Under the pieces are notes generated by a model. That model did no database searches. It was not told where the DNA came from and saw nothing but the letters and a program-made list of their open reading frames with translations. From assembly GCF_900186505.1 (NCBI RefSeq), contig NZ_LT891969.1, positions 186,001-250,000 on the forward strand: 64,000 nucleotides of DNA, written 5' to 3'. The stretch comes from Enorma phocaeensis. GTDB taxonomy: Bacteria; Actinomycetota; Coriobacteriia; Coriobacteriales; Coriobacteriaceae. The position numbers and the translations under genes are program-made. Positions 24,905 through 34,913 of the stretch are shown here, piece by piece (the stretch's first letter is position 1; each line of letters opens with the position of its first letter).

Positions 24905-26680
24905 CTACAGCGTCCAGTCGGTGCTTTCGCGCTGAAGCTTGACCATGCGGGCGAAGAGGCCGCCCGCCGCCATGAGCTCTGCGGGTGCGCCCTGCTCGGC
25001 CACGCGTCCACCTTCGAGCACCACGATCTTGTCGGCGGACATGACGGTGCGCATGCGGTGCGCGATCACGATGACCGTCTTGCCGGCGAGCAGCCGCGAC
25101 AGGGCCCCTTGCACCTCGGTCTCGTTCTCCACGTCCAGGCTTGCCGTGGCCTCGTCGAGAAGCACCACCGGTGCACCCTTGAGCAGCGCACGCGCGATGG
25201 AGATGCGCTGGCGCTCGCCGCCGGAAAGGCGCGCGCCGTTCTCGCCGATCAGGGTCCCGTATCCCTGCGGCATGCGCGAGACGAACTCGTCGCAGTTGGC
25301 AGCCCGTGCCGCTGCGAGAACTTCCTCATCCGTGGCACCGCGCCTGCCCAGGCGGATGTTTTCCATGACCGTGTCATCGAAGAGCGTCACATCCTGGAAT
25401 ACCACGGAGAAGTCGGCGAGCAGCACTTCGGGGTCCACCGTGCTCACGTCCACGCCGCCCACGGTTACGCGGCCGGAGCTCGCATCCCAAAGCCTGGCGG
25501 CTAGGCGCGCGCAGGTGGATTTACCGCTGCCACTCGGTCCTACGAGCGCTGTGACCTCGCCCTCGCGCGCGGTGAAGGAAACGTCTTCCAGCACCTTCTC
25601 GCCGCCCTGCTCGTATGCGAAGCCCACGTGCTCGAAGACCACGTCGTGGCCGGCGGGGGCATATGCGGCGCCGCCGCCGGCCAAGGGTTCTTCGAAGAAG
25701 CTCTTCATGCGCGCCGCGGCGGTTCGCGCCGAGAACAGCTCGGCGATGAGCATGAGCGCCTGGTCGAATGGGGCGTAGATGCGGCTCACCACCAGCAGGA
25801 AGCAGAAGAGGGTGGGGAAGTCGCACGTGCCGTCGGCTATGAAGGCGGCGCCGGCGAGCAGCGTCGTCGCGAAGCCGAGGCGCAGCACGACCTGTGCCCC
25901 GTTCACGCATATGCCGGTTGCGACCTCGCCGCGGATGGCGGTGCGCTCTGCCGTATCCACGCTTTCGTAGATGTGCTGGAGGTAGCGATCCTCCTGGTTG
26001 GTGGCGCGCACCTCGCGCACGCACTCGAGCGCCTCCTGGATGTACTCGGAGGTTTTGAGCCCTGCCATGCGCGTCCTGCGCATGAGCGGTTGGAGCTTGG
26101 AGCGCACGCCGAAGAGCATCAGCAGCGCCACGGGGCCCGACCACATGGAGGCCACGGCAAGCCGCCAGTCAAAGGCGGCGAGGTACACGAAGGCGATGCC
26201 CATGGTGGCATAGGCGCCGTAGAGCTCGGGGAGCACATGGCTGTAGGCATGCTCGGTGGTCTTGACATCGCCCATGAGGGTCTCGGTGAGGTCCGCGAGG
26301 TCCCTGCGGCCGAAGAAGCCCAGGGGCAGCTTCCGCAGGCGTTCGGCGAGCGCGATGCGCTGCCTGCCGCTCTCTTTGTAGATGACGCCGTACTGGTAGT
26401 AGTATGCGAAGCGCTCGCATACGAAGAGGATGGCGAGATACGCGGCGATCAGGGCCGCCCATCCGGCAACGGGCACGGAGAGCGGGTCGAATCCGAGCTC
26501 GCCAAACGCTCCCAGCGTTACGGGCTCCCCCGTGAGACGCGCCATGAGCGCGCTCGCGATGACGTAGACGAATCCCACGCTTGCGAAGACCACCAGGTTG
26601 GTGACGGTGGTCCATATCGCTCCGAGCTTGACGTTTCTCACGCCTTCGTCGGTGAGGGCGTATTTCTCCTTGATGGACAT
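24905..26680 (-). CDS. ABC transporter, fused permease and ATPase (second subunit of a pair)
   Basis: A 591-residue half transporter: six-helix membrane domain (residues about 20-330) followed by an ATPase with Walker A GPSGSGKST, signature LSGGERQRISIARALL, Walker B VVLLDEATASLD and switch His in VIVIAHRMRTV. Type IV exporter fold. Its ATG follows directly on the stop codon of the upstream half transporter, so the two probably form a heterodimer. Similar tandem pairs next to AraC regulators include YbtPQ-type siderophore systems, but substrate and direction cannot be set from sequence. Confidence 0.9.
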   Translation of the reverse strand: MSIKEKYALTDEGVRNVKLGAIWTTVTNLVVFASVGFVYVIASALMARLTGEPVTLGAFGELGFDPLSVPVAGWAALIAAYLAILFVCERFAYYYQYGVIYKESGRQRIALAERLRKLPLGFFGRRDLADLTETLMGDVKTTEHAYSHVLPELYGAYATMGIAFVYLAAFDWRLAVASMWSGPVALLMLFGVRSKLQPLMRRTRMAGLKTSEYIQEALECVREVRATNQEDRYLQHIYESVDTAERTAIRGEVATGICVNGAQVVLRLGFATTLLAGAAFIADGTCDFPTLFCFLLVVSRIYAPFDQALMLIAELFSARTAAARMKSFFEEPLAGGGAAYAPAGHDVVFEHVGFAYEQGGEKVLEDVSFTAREGEVTALVGPSGSGKSTCARLAARLWDASSGRVTVGGVDVSTVDPEVLLADFSVVFQDVTLFDDTVMENIRLGRRGATDEEVLAAARAANCDEFVSRMPQGYGTLIGENGARLSGGERQRISIARALLKGAPVVLLDEATASLDVENETEVQGALSRLLAGKTVIVIAHRMRTVMSADKIVVLEGGRVAEQGAPAELMAAGGLFARMVKLQRESTDWTL

Positions 26681-28570
26681 CTATGCCACGCTCCCTTCGG
26701 CGAGGGCGGCGCGCTGGGCTTCGGCTTCATCGCGCTCGGTCGCGCTCCCCGTGCTCGTAATTCTCCAACTCACGGATCGTTCGTAGTCGGCCCACATGCG
26801 GGCGTAGAGCCCCTTTGCGGCAAGGAGCTCCTCGTGGGTGCCCTGCTCTGCTACGCGCCCCTGGTCGAGCACCACGATCTTGTCGGCGTTCCTCACGGTG
26901 GACAGCCGGTGGGCAACCATGAGGACGGTCCGCGGCGCGCCGTCTCGGCTGCGCGCGAGCCGTTTGAAGGCAGCTTGGATCTTCACCTCGTTCTCGGGGT
27001 CGGCGAAGGCGGTCGCCTCGTCGAGCACCACGATGGGCGCGTCCTTCAAGATCGCGCGGGCGAGCATGAGCCGCTGCACCTCTCCGCCCGAGAGATGGGC
27101 TCCATCGGTCCCATAGACGGTATCGACGCCCTGCGGGAGCTTCTCCAAGATGTCGCCGCACTGCGCGGCCTCGAGCGCGGCGAGCACCTCATCGCGCGTG
27201 GCGTCGGGTCGCGCCGCGCGCACGTTTTCCAGGATGCTCTGCGAGAAGAGCCTGTTTGCCTGGAACACGAAGGCCACGCGCTCCATGAGGTCGGCGGGGT
27301 CCACGTCGCGCACGTCGACGCCGCCCACGGTGACGCTGCCCGCGCTCACATCCCAGAAGCGCGGGACGAGGCTCGCCGCGGTGGTCTTGCCGCCGCCCGA
27401 GGGCCCCACGAGCGCCACGGTCGCACCGGCCGGCACATCGAAGGACACGTGGTCGAGCGCGGGCTCATCGGCCCCCTCGTACGTGAAGCTCGCATCGTCG
27501 AAGCGAATGGAATTGTCTTTCGGCGCGCGGGGATTGTCCGGCGGCTCGATCACGGGCGCGGCGAGCACCCCTTCCACGCGATTCACCGCATCTGCGGCAG
27601 ACTGGAACGCTTCCGACATGAACATCACGCGCGTCATTGCCGTGGGGATCACGGCCGAGAAGATGGCGTAGAAGGCGAAGTTCGCGGCGAAGCGCGCTAT
27701 GTCGTGCTCGCCCGGAACGGCGAGCACGGCCACCGGTACGAGAAAGACCGCTGCCGCGCTGATGACGGTGAGCGAGAGCGACTGCGGGGTTTGGCACCAC
27801 TTCACGGCATAGTCCTGCGCGAGCACCGTGAACTCCTCGATGGCGTCATGGAACGCGCGGAAGGAATGGACCGTTTGCTGAAACACCTTCACGACGGGGA
27901 TGCCGCGCACGTACTCGGTCCCCGTCTTGTTCATCTTCACGAGCGACTCCATGTAGCGTGTCATGAAGTCCATGCCGCGCCCGCCCATCATGTAGAACAT
28001 GCAGGCAAGGCTTACGGCAACCGGTACGAGGCAGGCCACGCCCAGCCGCCAGTCGAAGATGAAGAAGAGGGTGAGCATGCCTATGATCATGGCGATGGAA
28101 CCCGCCGTGTCCGGTAGCTTGTGGGCGAGCAGCCCCTCGGTCTCGAGGGCGCAGCCGTCCACCACGCGCCGAAGCGCACCCGAGGCATGGTTATCGAAGT
28201 ATCCTAGGCTCGTGTGCATGAGGTGCTCAGTCGCGCGCTTTCGCATGTTCGAGGCGCAGCGGAACGCGGCGAGGTGCGTGCACATAAGACCCGCGAAGTA
28301 GAGCGCGATGGACGCTATCGCAAAGCCGAGCGCCCACCAGCCGTAGACGGCGATGCTCGTTGCTTCCTTCCAGTCGGGCGCTACGGCGATGAGGTCGCGT
28401 GCCGCGAACCAGATGCACACATACGGGCCGAAGCTCACGATCATCGATACGGCTGCGAGCGCACAGCCCAGATAGGTGAGGGCGCGGCGCGGGCCGGCGA
28501 ATGCGAGCAGCCTTCCAACGGATCCCGTCGCATTGCCGGTCTGCGCGTCCTCAGCGGTTCGCTCTTCCAT
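26681..28570 (-). CDS. ABC transporter, fused permease and ATPase (first subunit of a pair)
   Basis: A 629-residue half transporter with an N-terminal extension of about 20 residues, six membrane helices, and an ATPase with Walker A GPSGGGKTT, signature LSGGEVQRLMLARAIL, Walker B IVVLDEATAFADPENE and VLMVAHRLSTV. The D-loop reads AFADPE rather than SALD, a known variation in IrtA/YbtP-like subunits. ATG 28570 sits after a GGAGG-like site. It is divergent from the AraC gene over 112 bases that contain a palindrome. Confidence 0.9.
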   Translation of the reverse strand: MEERTAEDAQTGNATGSVGRLLAFAGPRRALTYLGCALAAVSMIVSFGPYVCIWFAARDLIAVAPDWKEATSIAVYGWWALGFAIASIALYFAGLMCTHLAAFRCASNMRKRATEHLMHTSLGYFDNHASGALRRVVDGCALETEGLLAHKLPDTAGSIAMIIGMLTLFFIFDWRLGVACLVPVAVSLACMFYMMGGRGMDFMTRYMESLVKMNKTGTEYVRGIPVVKVFQQTVHSFRAFHDAIEEFTVLAQDYAVKWCQTPQSLSLTVISAAAVFLVPVAVLAVPGEHDIARFAANFAFYAIFSAVIPTAMTRVMFMSEAFQSAADAVNRVEGVLAAPVIEPPDNPRAPKDNSIRFDDASFTYEGADEPALDHVSFDVPAGATVALVGPSGGGKTTAASLVPRFWDVSAGSVTVGGVDVRDVDPADLMERVAFVFQANRLFSQSILENVRAARPDATRDEVLAALEAAQCGDILEKLPQGVDTVYGTDGAHLSGGEVQRLMLARAILKDAPIVVLDEATAFADPENEVKIQAAFKRLARSRDGAPRTVLMVAHRLSTVRNADKIVVLDQGRVAEQGTHEELLAAKGLYARMWADYERSVSWRITSTGSATERDEAEAQRAALAEGSVA

Positions 28571-28593
28571 GGATGCCTCCGTTCTCTTGAACT

Positions 28594-28609
28594 GTTAGCA
28601 AACGCTAAC
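28594..28609. promoter_or_regulatory. Palindrome between the ABC pair and the AraC gene
   Basis: GTTAGC-AAAC-GCTAAC, perfect 6-base arms, centred in the divergent intergenic region. Candidate operator. The TTAG/CTAA half-sites recall DtxR/IdeR boxes, but the spacing is not the standard one. Confidence 0.5.
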
Positions 28610-28682
28610 TTATCATGGAGGCAATGCCTCGCGAAGCACGGGGGCGAGCTTGGCACGAATTCGAAAGCAGGGAGGTGCCACG

Positions 28683-29627
28683 GTGGCGGATCGGCTTGCC
28701 GAACTCTATGCTCCCCAGGTGGAGCAGTTCGGCATCATGCTCGAGGAGACGGGCGATGCGCTGATCGGCGCGGTTTCGGACGAGAGGGCGCGGGCGCGCG
28801 TGGCCGTCTATCGTTTGGAAGGGCTTTGCGTCGTGACCTCTCACCGCATCGAGGTCAAGCGCGACATGGCGTTTCACGAGCGCAGCGTGCCGGGCCTCTG
28901 CGTGTGCACGCTCTCGGCCGACAGCCTTTCGCTTTGCCCGGTGGCGCAGCCGATCCGTGCGCGGCGCGCTGGCAACGTGGCGGTCTTCGGGCATGGCGAT
29001 GAGCCGCAGCGCTGCGTGCTCCATGCGGGGGAAGTGCATGATGCCATCTCCGTCACGTTTCTGCCCGAATGGTTCTCGCGTCTCGACGCATGCGAGCGCC
29101 GCTCGGCCTGGGAGCTTATCGAGGAGCCTGGGAGCGCCTGCGGCGAAGAGCTCGCCTGCGTGCTCGACCGGTGCCTCTGCGCCATGACACCGCTGTTCGG
29201 CGGCAAGCTCCTTGACGGTTCGTCCGCCTTGCGCGGTGCCGAAAGGGCGGCGCGGACGGCAATCGCATGGTTCGAGGAGCGGAGCCGCGCCGAGCGCGCG
29301 GCGGGCACGCGCGAGCAGGCGCGTCTCGTGCGGGCAGCGAAGCGCTTCGTCGCCCTGCATCTGGACCGGGCGCTTTCGCTTGACGAGCTGTCTCGCGAGC
29401 TGCTCACGAGCAGGACGCGCCTATGCGCGGCCTTTCGCCAGGAGACGGGGGAGAGCCTGGGGGCCTATGTTCGCAGGTCGAAGCTGGAGCGCGCGTGCCA
29501 GCTGCTCGAACGAAGCGGACTCAACGTGTCGGAAGTGGCTCATTGCGTCGGCTATCCGCGCGCATCGAGCTTCACCGTTGCCTTTGAGCGCGCATATGGA
29601 ATCCCTCCCAGTGCTTGGAGGGATTAG
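28683..29627 (+). CDS. AraC family transcriptional regulator
   Basis: A 314-residue regulator. The C-terminal 100 residues are a double helix-turn-helix DNA-binding domain: ALSLDELSRELLTSRTRLCAAFRQETGESLGAYVRRSKLERACQLL-type first unit and LNVSEVAHCVGYPRASSFTVAFERAYGIPPSAWR-type second unit. The N-terminal 200 residues have no clear cupin motif and should sense a ligand. GTG 28683 is chosen because GGAGG lies 7 bases upstream; a TTG at 28650 is in frame. It probably controls the divergent ABC pair. Confidence 0.88.
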   Translation: MADRLAELYAPQVEQFGIMLEETGDALIGAVSDERARARVAVYRLEGLCVVTSHRIEVKRDMAFHERSVPGLCVCTLSADSLSLCPVAQPIRARRAGNVAVFGHGDEPQRCVLHAGEVHDAISVTFLPEWFSRLDACERRSAWELIEEPGSACGEELACVLDRCLCAMTPLFGGKLLDGSSALRGAERAARTAIAWFEERSRAERAAGTREQARLVRAAKRFVALHLDRALSLDELSRELLTSRTRLCAAFRQETGESLGAYVRRSKLERACQLLERSGLNVSEVAHCVGYPRASSFTVAFERAYGIPPSAWRD

Positions 29628-29699
29628 CGGTGATGAGGTGAGGTCGGTCAGTGCGTCTCAAGGGTGCGATCGAGTAGCATCCCGACCCATCACCATCGT

Positions 29700-30203
29700 T
29701 TAGTTCAGGCTTGCATCGATGGCGGATTCTGCAGCAAGGAGACGCTGCTCGATATCGGCTTCGGAGCAGCCGATGGCAACGGCGAGTTCCTCGAGCGAGC
29801 GCCGGCGCGCCTCCTTGAGCACGCGCAGGTAGTAGCTGCTCGGTTTGCGCGACTGGCGCTCAGCGAGCCGGATGCGATGGTGCATGGTCTTGGCAACGCG
29901 CACCGTCTCGGGCGCGCCCTCTTTGATGAGCTGCTTGAAATGGGTCTCCTCAAGCGAGCTGTTGCGCTCGGTGAACGGGTCGCACTCGAGGTCGCCGTAG
30001 TGCTCGATGAGGCGCTCGGCATCTTCGCGAGAGATGGCCGGGTGAAGCCGATCGGATTGCGCGATTGGGTACATCATGCGCGTCTTGGCGTGACCCTGCT
30101 TGCATTCCAGGATGATCATGGGCTGCGGCGCGTCTTCGTCAAAGCCGATCACGGTGCAGACGCCTTGCCCTGGGTGGATAACGTGCTCTCCGATACTAAA
30201 CAT
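29700..30203 (-). CDS. CarD family RNA polymerase-binding regulator
   Basis: A 167-residue CarD/CdnL-like protein that binds the RNA polymerase beta subunit and stabilises open promoters. The N-terminal Tudor-like domain starts MFSIGEHVIHPGQGVCTVIGFDED, the exact CarD pattern, and runs to about residue 60. The helical C-terminal domain (SREDAERLIEHYGDLECDPFTERNSS and RIRLAERQSRKPSSYYLRVLKEARRRSLEELA) follows. Next gene is divergent argS. Confidence 0.9.
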   Translation of the reverse strand: MFSIGEHVIHPGQGVCTVIGFDEDAPQPMIILECKQGHAKTRMMYPIAQSDRLHPAISREDAERLIEHYGDLECDPFTERNSSLEETHFKQLIKEGAPETVRVAKTMHHRIRLAERQSRKPSSYYLRVLKEARRRSLEELAVAIGCSEADIEQRLLAAESAIDASLN

Positions 30204-30372
30204 GCTTCCTCCGTCTCATAAGCTAGTCAACGTATCCAGAATACCACCATTACGTGGGCTTTTCCGAAAAATCCCTGCAAAACCTGCACATCTTTGCTGC
30301 GACGTGCTAAAGTGGTCAACGTATGCCCGCATCTAGGGGATGTGGATCTGTGGAACCTGAAGGAGGAAACCC

Positions 30373-32217
30373 ATGCCCGAGAAGATCGAGGAGCTGGTTC
30401 GCACCGCTCTCGCCGAGGCCCAGCAGGCTGGTGATCTGCCCGCGTTTGAGCTTGAAGATTGTGGCATCGAGCGACCGGCTGACACGACTCACGGCGAGTG
30501 GACCTCTACCATGGCCCTCAAGTCGGCCAAGCTTGCACACCAGGCGCCGCGCGCCATCGCCGAGGCCATCACGAAGCATCTGCCCGCAAGCGACGTCATC
30601 GACCACGTCGAGATCGCCGGCCCCGGCTTCATCAACTTCTACCTGTCCACCGCCGCCAAGAACGCCGTCTTCGCCGAGGCTCGCGAGCAGGGGATGGATT
30701 TTGCCCGCTCGAACGTGGGCAAGGGCACCAAGACCCAGATCGAGTTCGTCTCTGCCAACCCCGTAGGCCCCATGCACGTTGGCCATGGCCGTTGGGCGGC
30801 GCTCGGCGACTCGATGTGCCGCGTCATGGAGCATGCCGGCTACGACATCGAGCGCGAGTTCTGGATCAACGACTACGGTAACCAGATGAACACGTTCGGC
30901 AACTCCATCTCCAAGCGCTACATGCAGCTCGCCGACATCATGGAGAAGCAGGGCTTGGACATCGACGCTGCCCGGGACTTCCTGGCTCAGGATCGCGACA
31001 ACTTCGTTCAGGATGAAGCCGACGAGCGTCCCGACAGCCACCCCTACATGGACGAGTTCACCGCGGACCTGGGCAAGGACTCCTACGGCGGCACTTACAT
31101 CATCGATGAGGCCGCTGCCTTCTGGAAGAGCGATGGCGACAAGTGGGTCGACGCCGATCCCCAGGAGCGCATGCTCTCCTTCCGCGAGCGCGGCTACCAG
31201 AAGATGCTCAAGGATATGAAGGACACCTGCCACGACGTCCGCTGCGACTTCGACGTCTGGATGAGCGAGCGCACCATGTACCAGAAGGACTGGACGGGGA
31301 CCTCGCCGGTCGAGCGCGCCTACGCCAAGCTCGACGAGATGGGCTATCTCTACCGCACCGATGACGGCGCGCTGTGGTTCAAGTCGACCGAGTTCGGTGA
31401 CGACAAGGATCGCGTCATCCAGAAGTCCAACGGCGACTACACCTATTTCTCGTCCGACATCGCCTATCACTGGAACAAGTTCCAGCGCGTGGACCTCGTT
31501 CTGGACATCTGGGGCGCCGACCACCACGGCTATATCGCTCGCGTGAAGGCGGTCTGCGACGCTCTCGGCTACCCTGGTCAGTTCGAGGTGCCGCTGGGTC
31601 AGTTCGTCAACCTGCTGCGTTCTGGCAAGCCCGTCCGTATGTCCAAGCGCAAGGGCACGATGATCACCTTCCGCGAGCTGATCGACGAGGTCGGTGCCGA
31701 CGCCACGCGCTACACGCTCGTCTCGCGCTCCTCGAACCAGACGATCGACTTTGATATCGACGCCGTCAAGGAGAAGAGCCAGTCGAACCCCGTGTACTAC
31801 GTGCAGTACGCGCACGCTCGCATCTGCTCCATCCTGCGCAAGGCCGCCGGCGTCACGCCCGAGCAGGCCGACCTCATGGGCATGGAGAACGTCGCTATCA
31901 AGGCCATCTACGGCGATGTGGACTACTCGCTGCTCACCGATCCCACCGAGCTCGCGCTCTCGCGCAAGCTCAATGAGCTGCAGGACCTTATTGCCGGTGC
32001 CGCTCGCGACCGCGCTCCCTTCCGCATCACGCATTATGTGGAGGACCTCGCTGCCGCGTTCCACAGCTTCTATGCTGCGTGCCAGGTGCTGCCGAGCGAG
32101 GGCCGTCCGGTCGATCCGGCGCTCGTCCGCGCGCGCCTCGGCGCTTGCGACGCGGTGCGCTCGGTTATCGCGCTGTGCCTGTCGCTCATCGGCGTGTCTG
32201 CGCCGACGCAGATGTAG
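30373..32217 (+). CDS. argS: Arginyl-tRNA synthetase
   Basis: Class I synthetase that charges tRNA-Arg; 614 residues. An N-terminal Add-1-like domain is followed by the HIGH-type motif PVGPMHVGHGRWAALGD and, at about residue 420, the KMSKS-type motif in VRMSKRKGTM. The C-terminal anticodon-binding helical domain ends LSLIGVSAPTQM. GAAGGAGG precedes the ATG. Followed by its own terminator. Confidence 0.96.
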   Translation: MPEKIEELVRTALAEAQQAGDLPAFELEDCGIERPADTTHGEWTSTMALKSAKLAHQAPRAIAEAITKHLPASDVIDHVEIAGPGFINFYLSTAAKNAVFAEAREQGMDFARSNVGKGTKTQIEFVSANPVGPMHVGHGRWAALGDSMCRVMEHAGYDIEREFWINDYGNQMNTFGNSISKRYMQLADIMEKQGLDIDAARDFLAQDRDNFVQDEADERPDSHPYMDEFTADLGKDSYGGTYIIDEAAAFWKSDGDKWVDADPQERMLSFRERGYQKMLKDMKDTCHDVRCDFDVWMSERTMYQKDWTGTSPVERAYAKLDEMGYLYRTDDGALWFKSTEFGDDKDRVIQKSNGDYTYFSSDIAYHWNKFQRVDLVLDIWGADHHGYIARVKAVCDALGYPGQFEVPLGQFVNLLRSGKPVRMSKRKGTMITFRELIDEVGADATRYTLVSRSSNQTIDFDIDAVKEKSQSNPVYYVQYAHARICSILRKAAGVTPEQADLMGMENVAIKAIYGDVDYSLLTDPTELALSRKLNELQDLIAGAARDRAPFRITHYVEDLAAAFHSFYAACQVLPSEGRPVDPALVRARLGACDAVRSVIALCLSLIGVSAPTQM

Positions 32218-32256
32218 GCTGCGCTTGCGCGCTTCAAAGCTCTACTGAGCTGTCTT

Positions 32257-32291
32257 GGCCCTCGGTGCCCTGCGGGCGCCGGGGGCCTTTT
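32257..32291 (+). terminator. Intrinsic terminator after argS
   Basis: GGCCCTCGGTGCCC (32257-32270) pairs with GGGCGCCGGGGGCC (32274-32287) with G-T wobbles, then TTTT. The following 290 bases to rho contain a TACACT -10-like box at 32376-32381 and no supported gene; they may be a long rho leader. Confidence 0.85.
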
Positions 32292-32582
32292 CTGTGCGTG
32301 GCACAAGGGATGCGGTGCGCGTATGGGGCTATGCCGCCTGTTCGCCATCTCGCAGCATGGGTGTCGTTGTTGTGCTACACTCTGCTGCATGCCGTACTGA
32401 TATCGGCGCTTCGTGCAATCCCTCCTTATCAAACGCATCGGCTTAAACGGTCTTTCTATGCGTTCGCGACGTGCAGATCGTGCCGATGAGGAATTCGTGC
32501 GCGTGAATGACTTTGAGGAGTGTTCGGCCGCCCTGGGGCGCCGTCGTTATAACAGACCATGAAAGAGAGTTGGATAGGTATC

Positions 32583-34775
32583 GTGGCTGAAGAGAATGAG
32601 AACATGCCTGCCGAGGTAGCGCCTGAGGCGGCGAGCGCGCCGCGTCCACGCCGCCGCACGCGTACCGCTAAGGCGGCGGACACCGAGGCTGCTCCGGCAG
32701 CTGCTCCCGAGGCTGAGGCGGCCCCTAAGCGCCCTGCGCGTACCCGTCGTGCTGCGACGAAGAAAACCGCTGCTCCCGCAGAGCTCACTCCCGAGGTTGC
32801 TCAGGCCCGTGCGCTCGCGCAGATATCCCAAGCGTCCGTTGTTCGCAAGCAGCGCCGCGCTGCTGCGCGCGCCGAGCAGGCGCTCGTAGCTCCAAGCAAT
32901 GAGGTCGAAGCAGCTTCCAACGAGGGTGCTGTCACCGCTCCGGAGGGCGAGTCTCGTCCGCGCCGTCGTGGCCGCAAGCCTAAGGCTCAGGTAGAAGCCG
33001 AGCTGGCTGCTGCGCAGGCGGCTGAAGCGGCAGCTGCGGCGTCCTCCGCCCTCGCAGCGCCTCTTCCCGATGCCGTCGCTCCTGAAGGCGCTGCCAGCGA
33101 TGGCGTCAGCGCTGCCGAGACCGATGTGCGTCCCGGCCGCGCTCGTCGCGGCGCTACGACGAAGACCCGTGCGCGCGCCACTAAGGCCGCGACTGAAGGT
33201 GGCGAGCAGGTGGATGCGGGGCAGGTTGCCGAGGCAGCTTCCAAGGACCACGCAGTCGAAGCGGCGGAGCCCGAGCACGCAGTTCGCGCCCATGCCAAGG
33301 ACAAGGTCGCCGAGCAGCGTGACGGCAAAGCGGGGGAGGCGTCCGACCTCAAGGCTGGCGAGCAGACATCTCCGCGTCGCCAACATGCCGCCGCCAGACG
33401 CGAGCATGTGGCGGGTGGCCAAGGCGAGCGCTCCAACGACAGGCGCAACAACCGTCAACAGCGCAAACAGCGCAACAATCGCTACAGCGCTCCCACCGAG
33501 CCCAGCCTCTCGCGCGAGGAGCTTGCGGCCATGAAGGTTGCAGAGCTGCGCACCAAGGCCAAGGAGTTCGATCTCGACACCACCGGCAAGAAGAAGGCAG
33601 AGCTCGTAGAGGAAGTGTACCAAGCCGCCGCACGCGCCGAAGGCTTCCGCGAGATCACTGGTATCCTCGATATCTCCAACGAGGGCTTTGGTCACATTCG
33701 TGCGCATGGATACATGCCTAGCCGCGAGGACGCCTTCGTCCCAGCGAATCTCATCCGTGCCGCGCGCCTGCGCCCCGGCGACCTCATCGAAGGCACGCTG
33801 CGCCCCGCCCGCCAGGGTGACAAGTTCCCCGGCCTCGCCAAGATCAAGACGATCAACGGCCTCGATCCCGAAGCGATTCGCAATCGCCCCAAGTTCAGCG
33901 ACCTCACGCCCATCTATCCTAACGAGCTGCTCAAGATGGAGCACGGCAAGGATTCCATCACCGGTCGCGCCATCGACATCGTGAGCCCCATCGGCAAGGG
34001 CCAGCGCGGCCTCATCGTCTCGCCGCCCAAGGCCGGCAAGACCACGATTCTGAAGAAGATCTGCCAATCCATCGCAATCAACAATCCCGAGGTGCACCTC
34101 ATCTGCCTACTTGTTGACGAGCGCCCCGAAGAGGTCACCGATATGGAGCGTTCCATCAAGGGCGACGTGGTGGCTTCGACCTTCGACATGCCGGCGGATA
34201 ACCACACCCGCGTCTCCGAGCTCGTCATCGAGCGTGCGAAGCGCATCGTGGAGCTCGGTGGCGACGTCGTGGTGGTGCTCGATTCCATCACCCGCCTTGC
34301 GCGCGCCTACAACCTCGCAGCGCCAGCCTCGGGTCGCATCCTCTCCGGTGGCGTGGACTCCGCCGCGCTCTACCCGCCCAAGCGCTTCCTAGGTGCGGCG
34401 CGCAACATCGAGAACGGCGGCTCGCTCACCATCCTCGCCTCCGCCCTCGTGGATACCGGCTCCAAGATGGACGAGGTGATTTTCGAGGAGTTCAAGGGCA
34501 CCGGCAACATGGAGCTCAAACTCGATCGCGAGCTCGCAGACCGCCGCATCTTCCCGGCCATCGATCCGGTCGCCTCGGGCACGCGCAACGAGGATCTGCT
34601 CATCTCCGAGCAGATGCGTCCGTTCGTGTGGGGCATTCGCCGCGTGCTCGCCAACATGTCGAATACCGAGCGATGCGCTTCCGCCTTCATCAAGGGCCTC
34701 AAGGGCACGAATTCCAACGAGGAGTTCCTCATCCGCTCGGCAAAGCGCGCGCAGGGCGCAGGCGATATGCTCTAG
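32583..34775 (+). CDS. rho: Transcription termination factor Rho with long N-terminal extension
   Basis: Hexameric RNA helicase that ends transcription. Of about 730 residues, the first 315 are an Ala/Glu/Arg/Lys-rich low-complexity extension (PRPRRRTRTAKAADTEAAP-like), as in actinobacterial Rho. The Rho-N helices start at LAAMKVAELRTKAKEF, followed by the RNA-binding cold-shock part (GFGHIRAHGYMPSREDAFVP). The ATPase has Walker A SPPKAGKTTILKK near residue 480, Walker B VVVVLDSITRLARAYN and the Q-loop/R-loop region. Start set at GTG 32583; ATG 32559 is in frame but follows a TATAAC box at 32548 and lacks a ribosome site. Confidence 0.94.
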   Translation: MAEENENMPAEVAPEAASAPRPRRRTRTAKAADTEAAPAAAPEAEAAPKRPARTRRAATKKTAAPAELTPEVAQARALAQISQASVVRKQRRAAARAEQALVAPSNEVEAASNEGAVTAPEGESRPRRRGRKPKAQVEAELAAAQAAEAAAAASSALAAPLPDAVAPEGAASDGVSAAETDVRPGRARRGATTKTRARATKAATEGGEQVDAGQVAEAASKDHAVEAAEPEHAVRAHAKDKVAEQRDGKAGEASDLKAGEQTSPRRQHAAARREHVAGGQGERSNDRRNNRQQRKQRNNRYSAPTEPSLSREELAAMKVAELRTKAKEFDLDTTGKKKAELVEEVYQAAARAEGFREITGILDISNEGFGHIRAHGYMPSREDAFVPANLIRAARLRPGDLIEGTLRPARQGDKFPGLAKIKTINGLDPEAIRNRPKFSDLTPIYPNELLKMEHGKDSITGRAIDIVSPIGKGQRGLIVSPPKAGKTTILKKICQSIAINNPEVHLICLLVDERPEEVTDMERSIKGDVVASTFDMPADNHTRVSELVIERAKRIVELGGDVVVVLDSITRLARAYNLAAPASGRILSGGVDSAALYPPKRFLGAARNIENGGSLTILASALVDTGSKMDEVIFEEFKGTGNMELKLDRELADRRIFPAIDPVASGTRNEDLLISEQMRPFVWGIRRVLANMSNTERCASAFIKGLKGTNSNEEFLIRSAKRAQGAGDML

Positions 34776-34831
34776 CATCGGTTCGCAACGTGTCCTATGT
34801 AAGGGCGCGGTCAAGGTTCTCGGGATTTCCC

Positions 34832-34865
34832 AAGGCGTTCGCGCGGAAGCGTGCGGACGCCTTTT
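34832..34865 (+). terminator. Intrinsic terminator after rho
   Basis: AAGGCGTTCGCGCG (34832-34845) pairs with CGTGCGGACGCCTT (34850-34863) around GAAG, with two wobble pairs, and runs into TTTT. Confidence 0.85.
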
Positions 34866-34913
34866 CCATGAGGTATCATCCGCAGGATGCCCATGCGACG
34901 GAAGGGGTGCACG

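Noticed and set aside
25628..28117. 829-codon open frame on the plus strand
   Set aside because: It is antisense to two well-supported ABC transporter genes and its translation is His/Arg/Gly/Glu-rich without any motif; a result of GC-biased codon use.
24905..28570. Calling the ABC pair ybtP/ybtQ
   Set aside because: Only gene order and general architecture support it; no residue-level evidence for substrate.
30316..32064. 582-codon open frame on the minus strand
   Set aside because: Antisense to argS; composition is typical of shadow frames.
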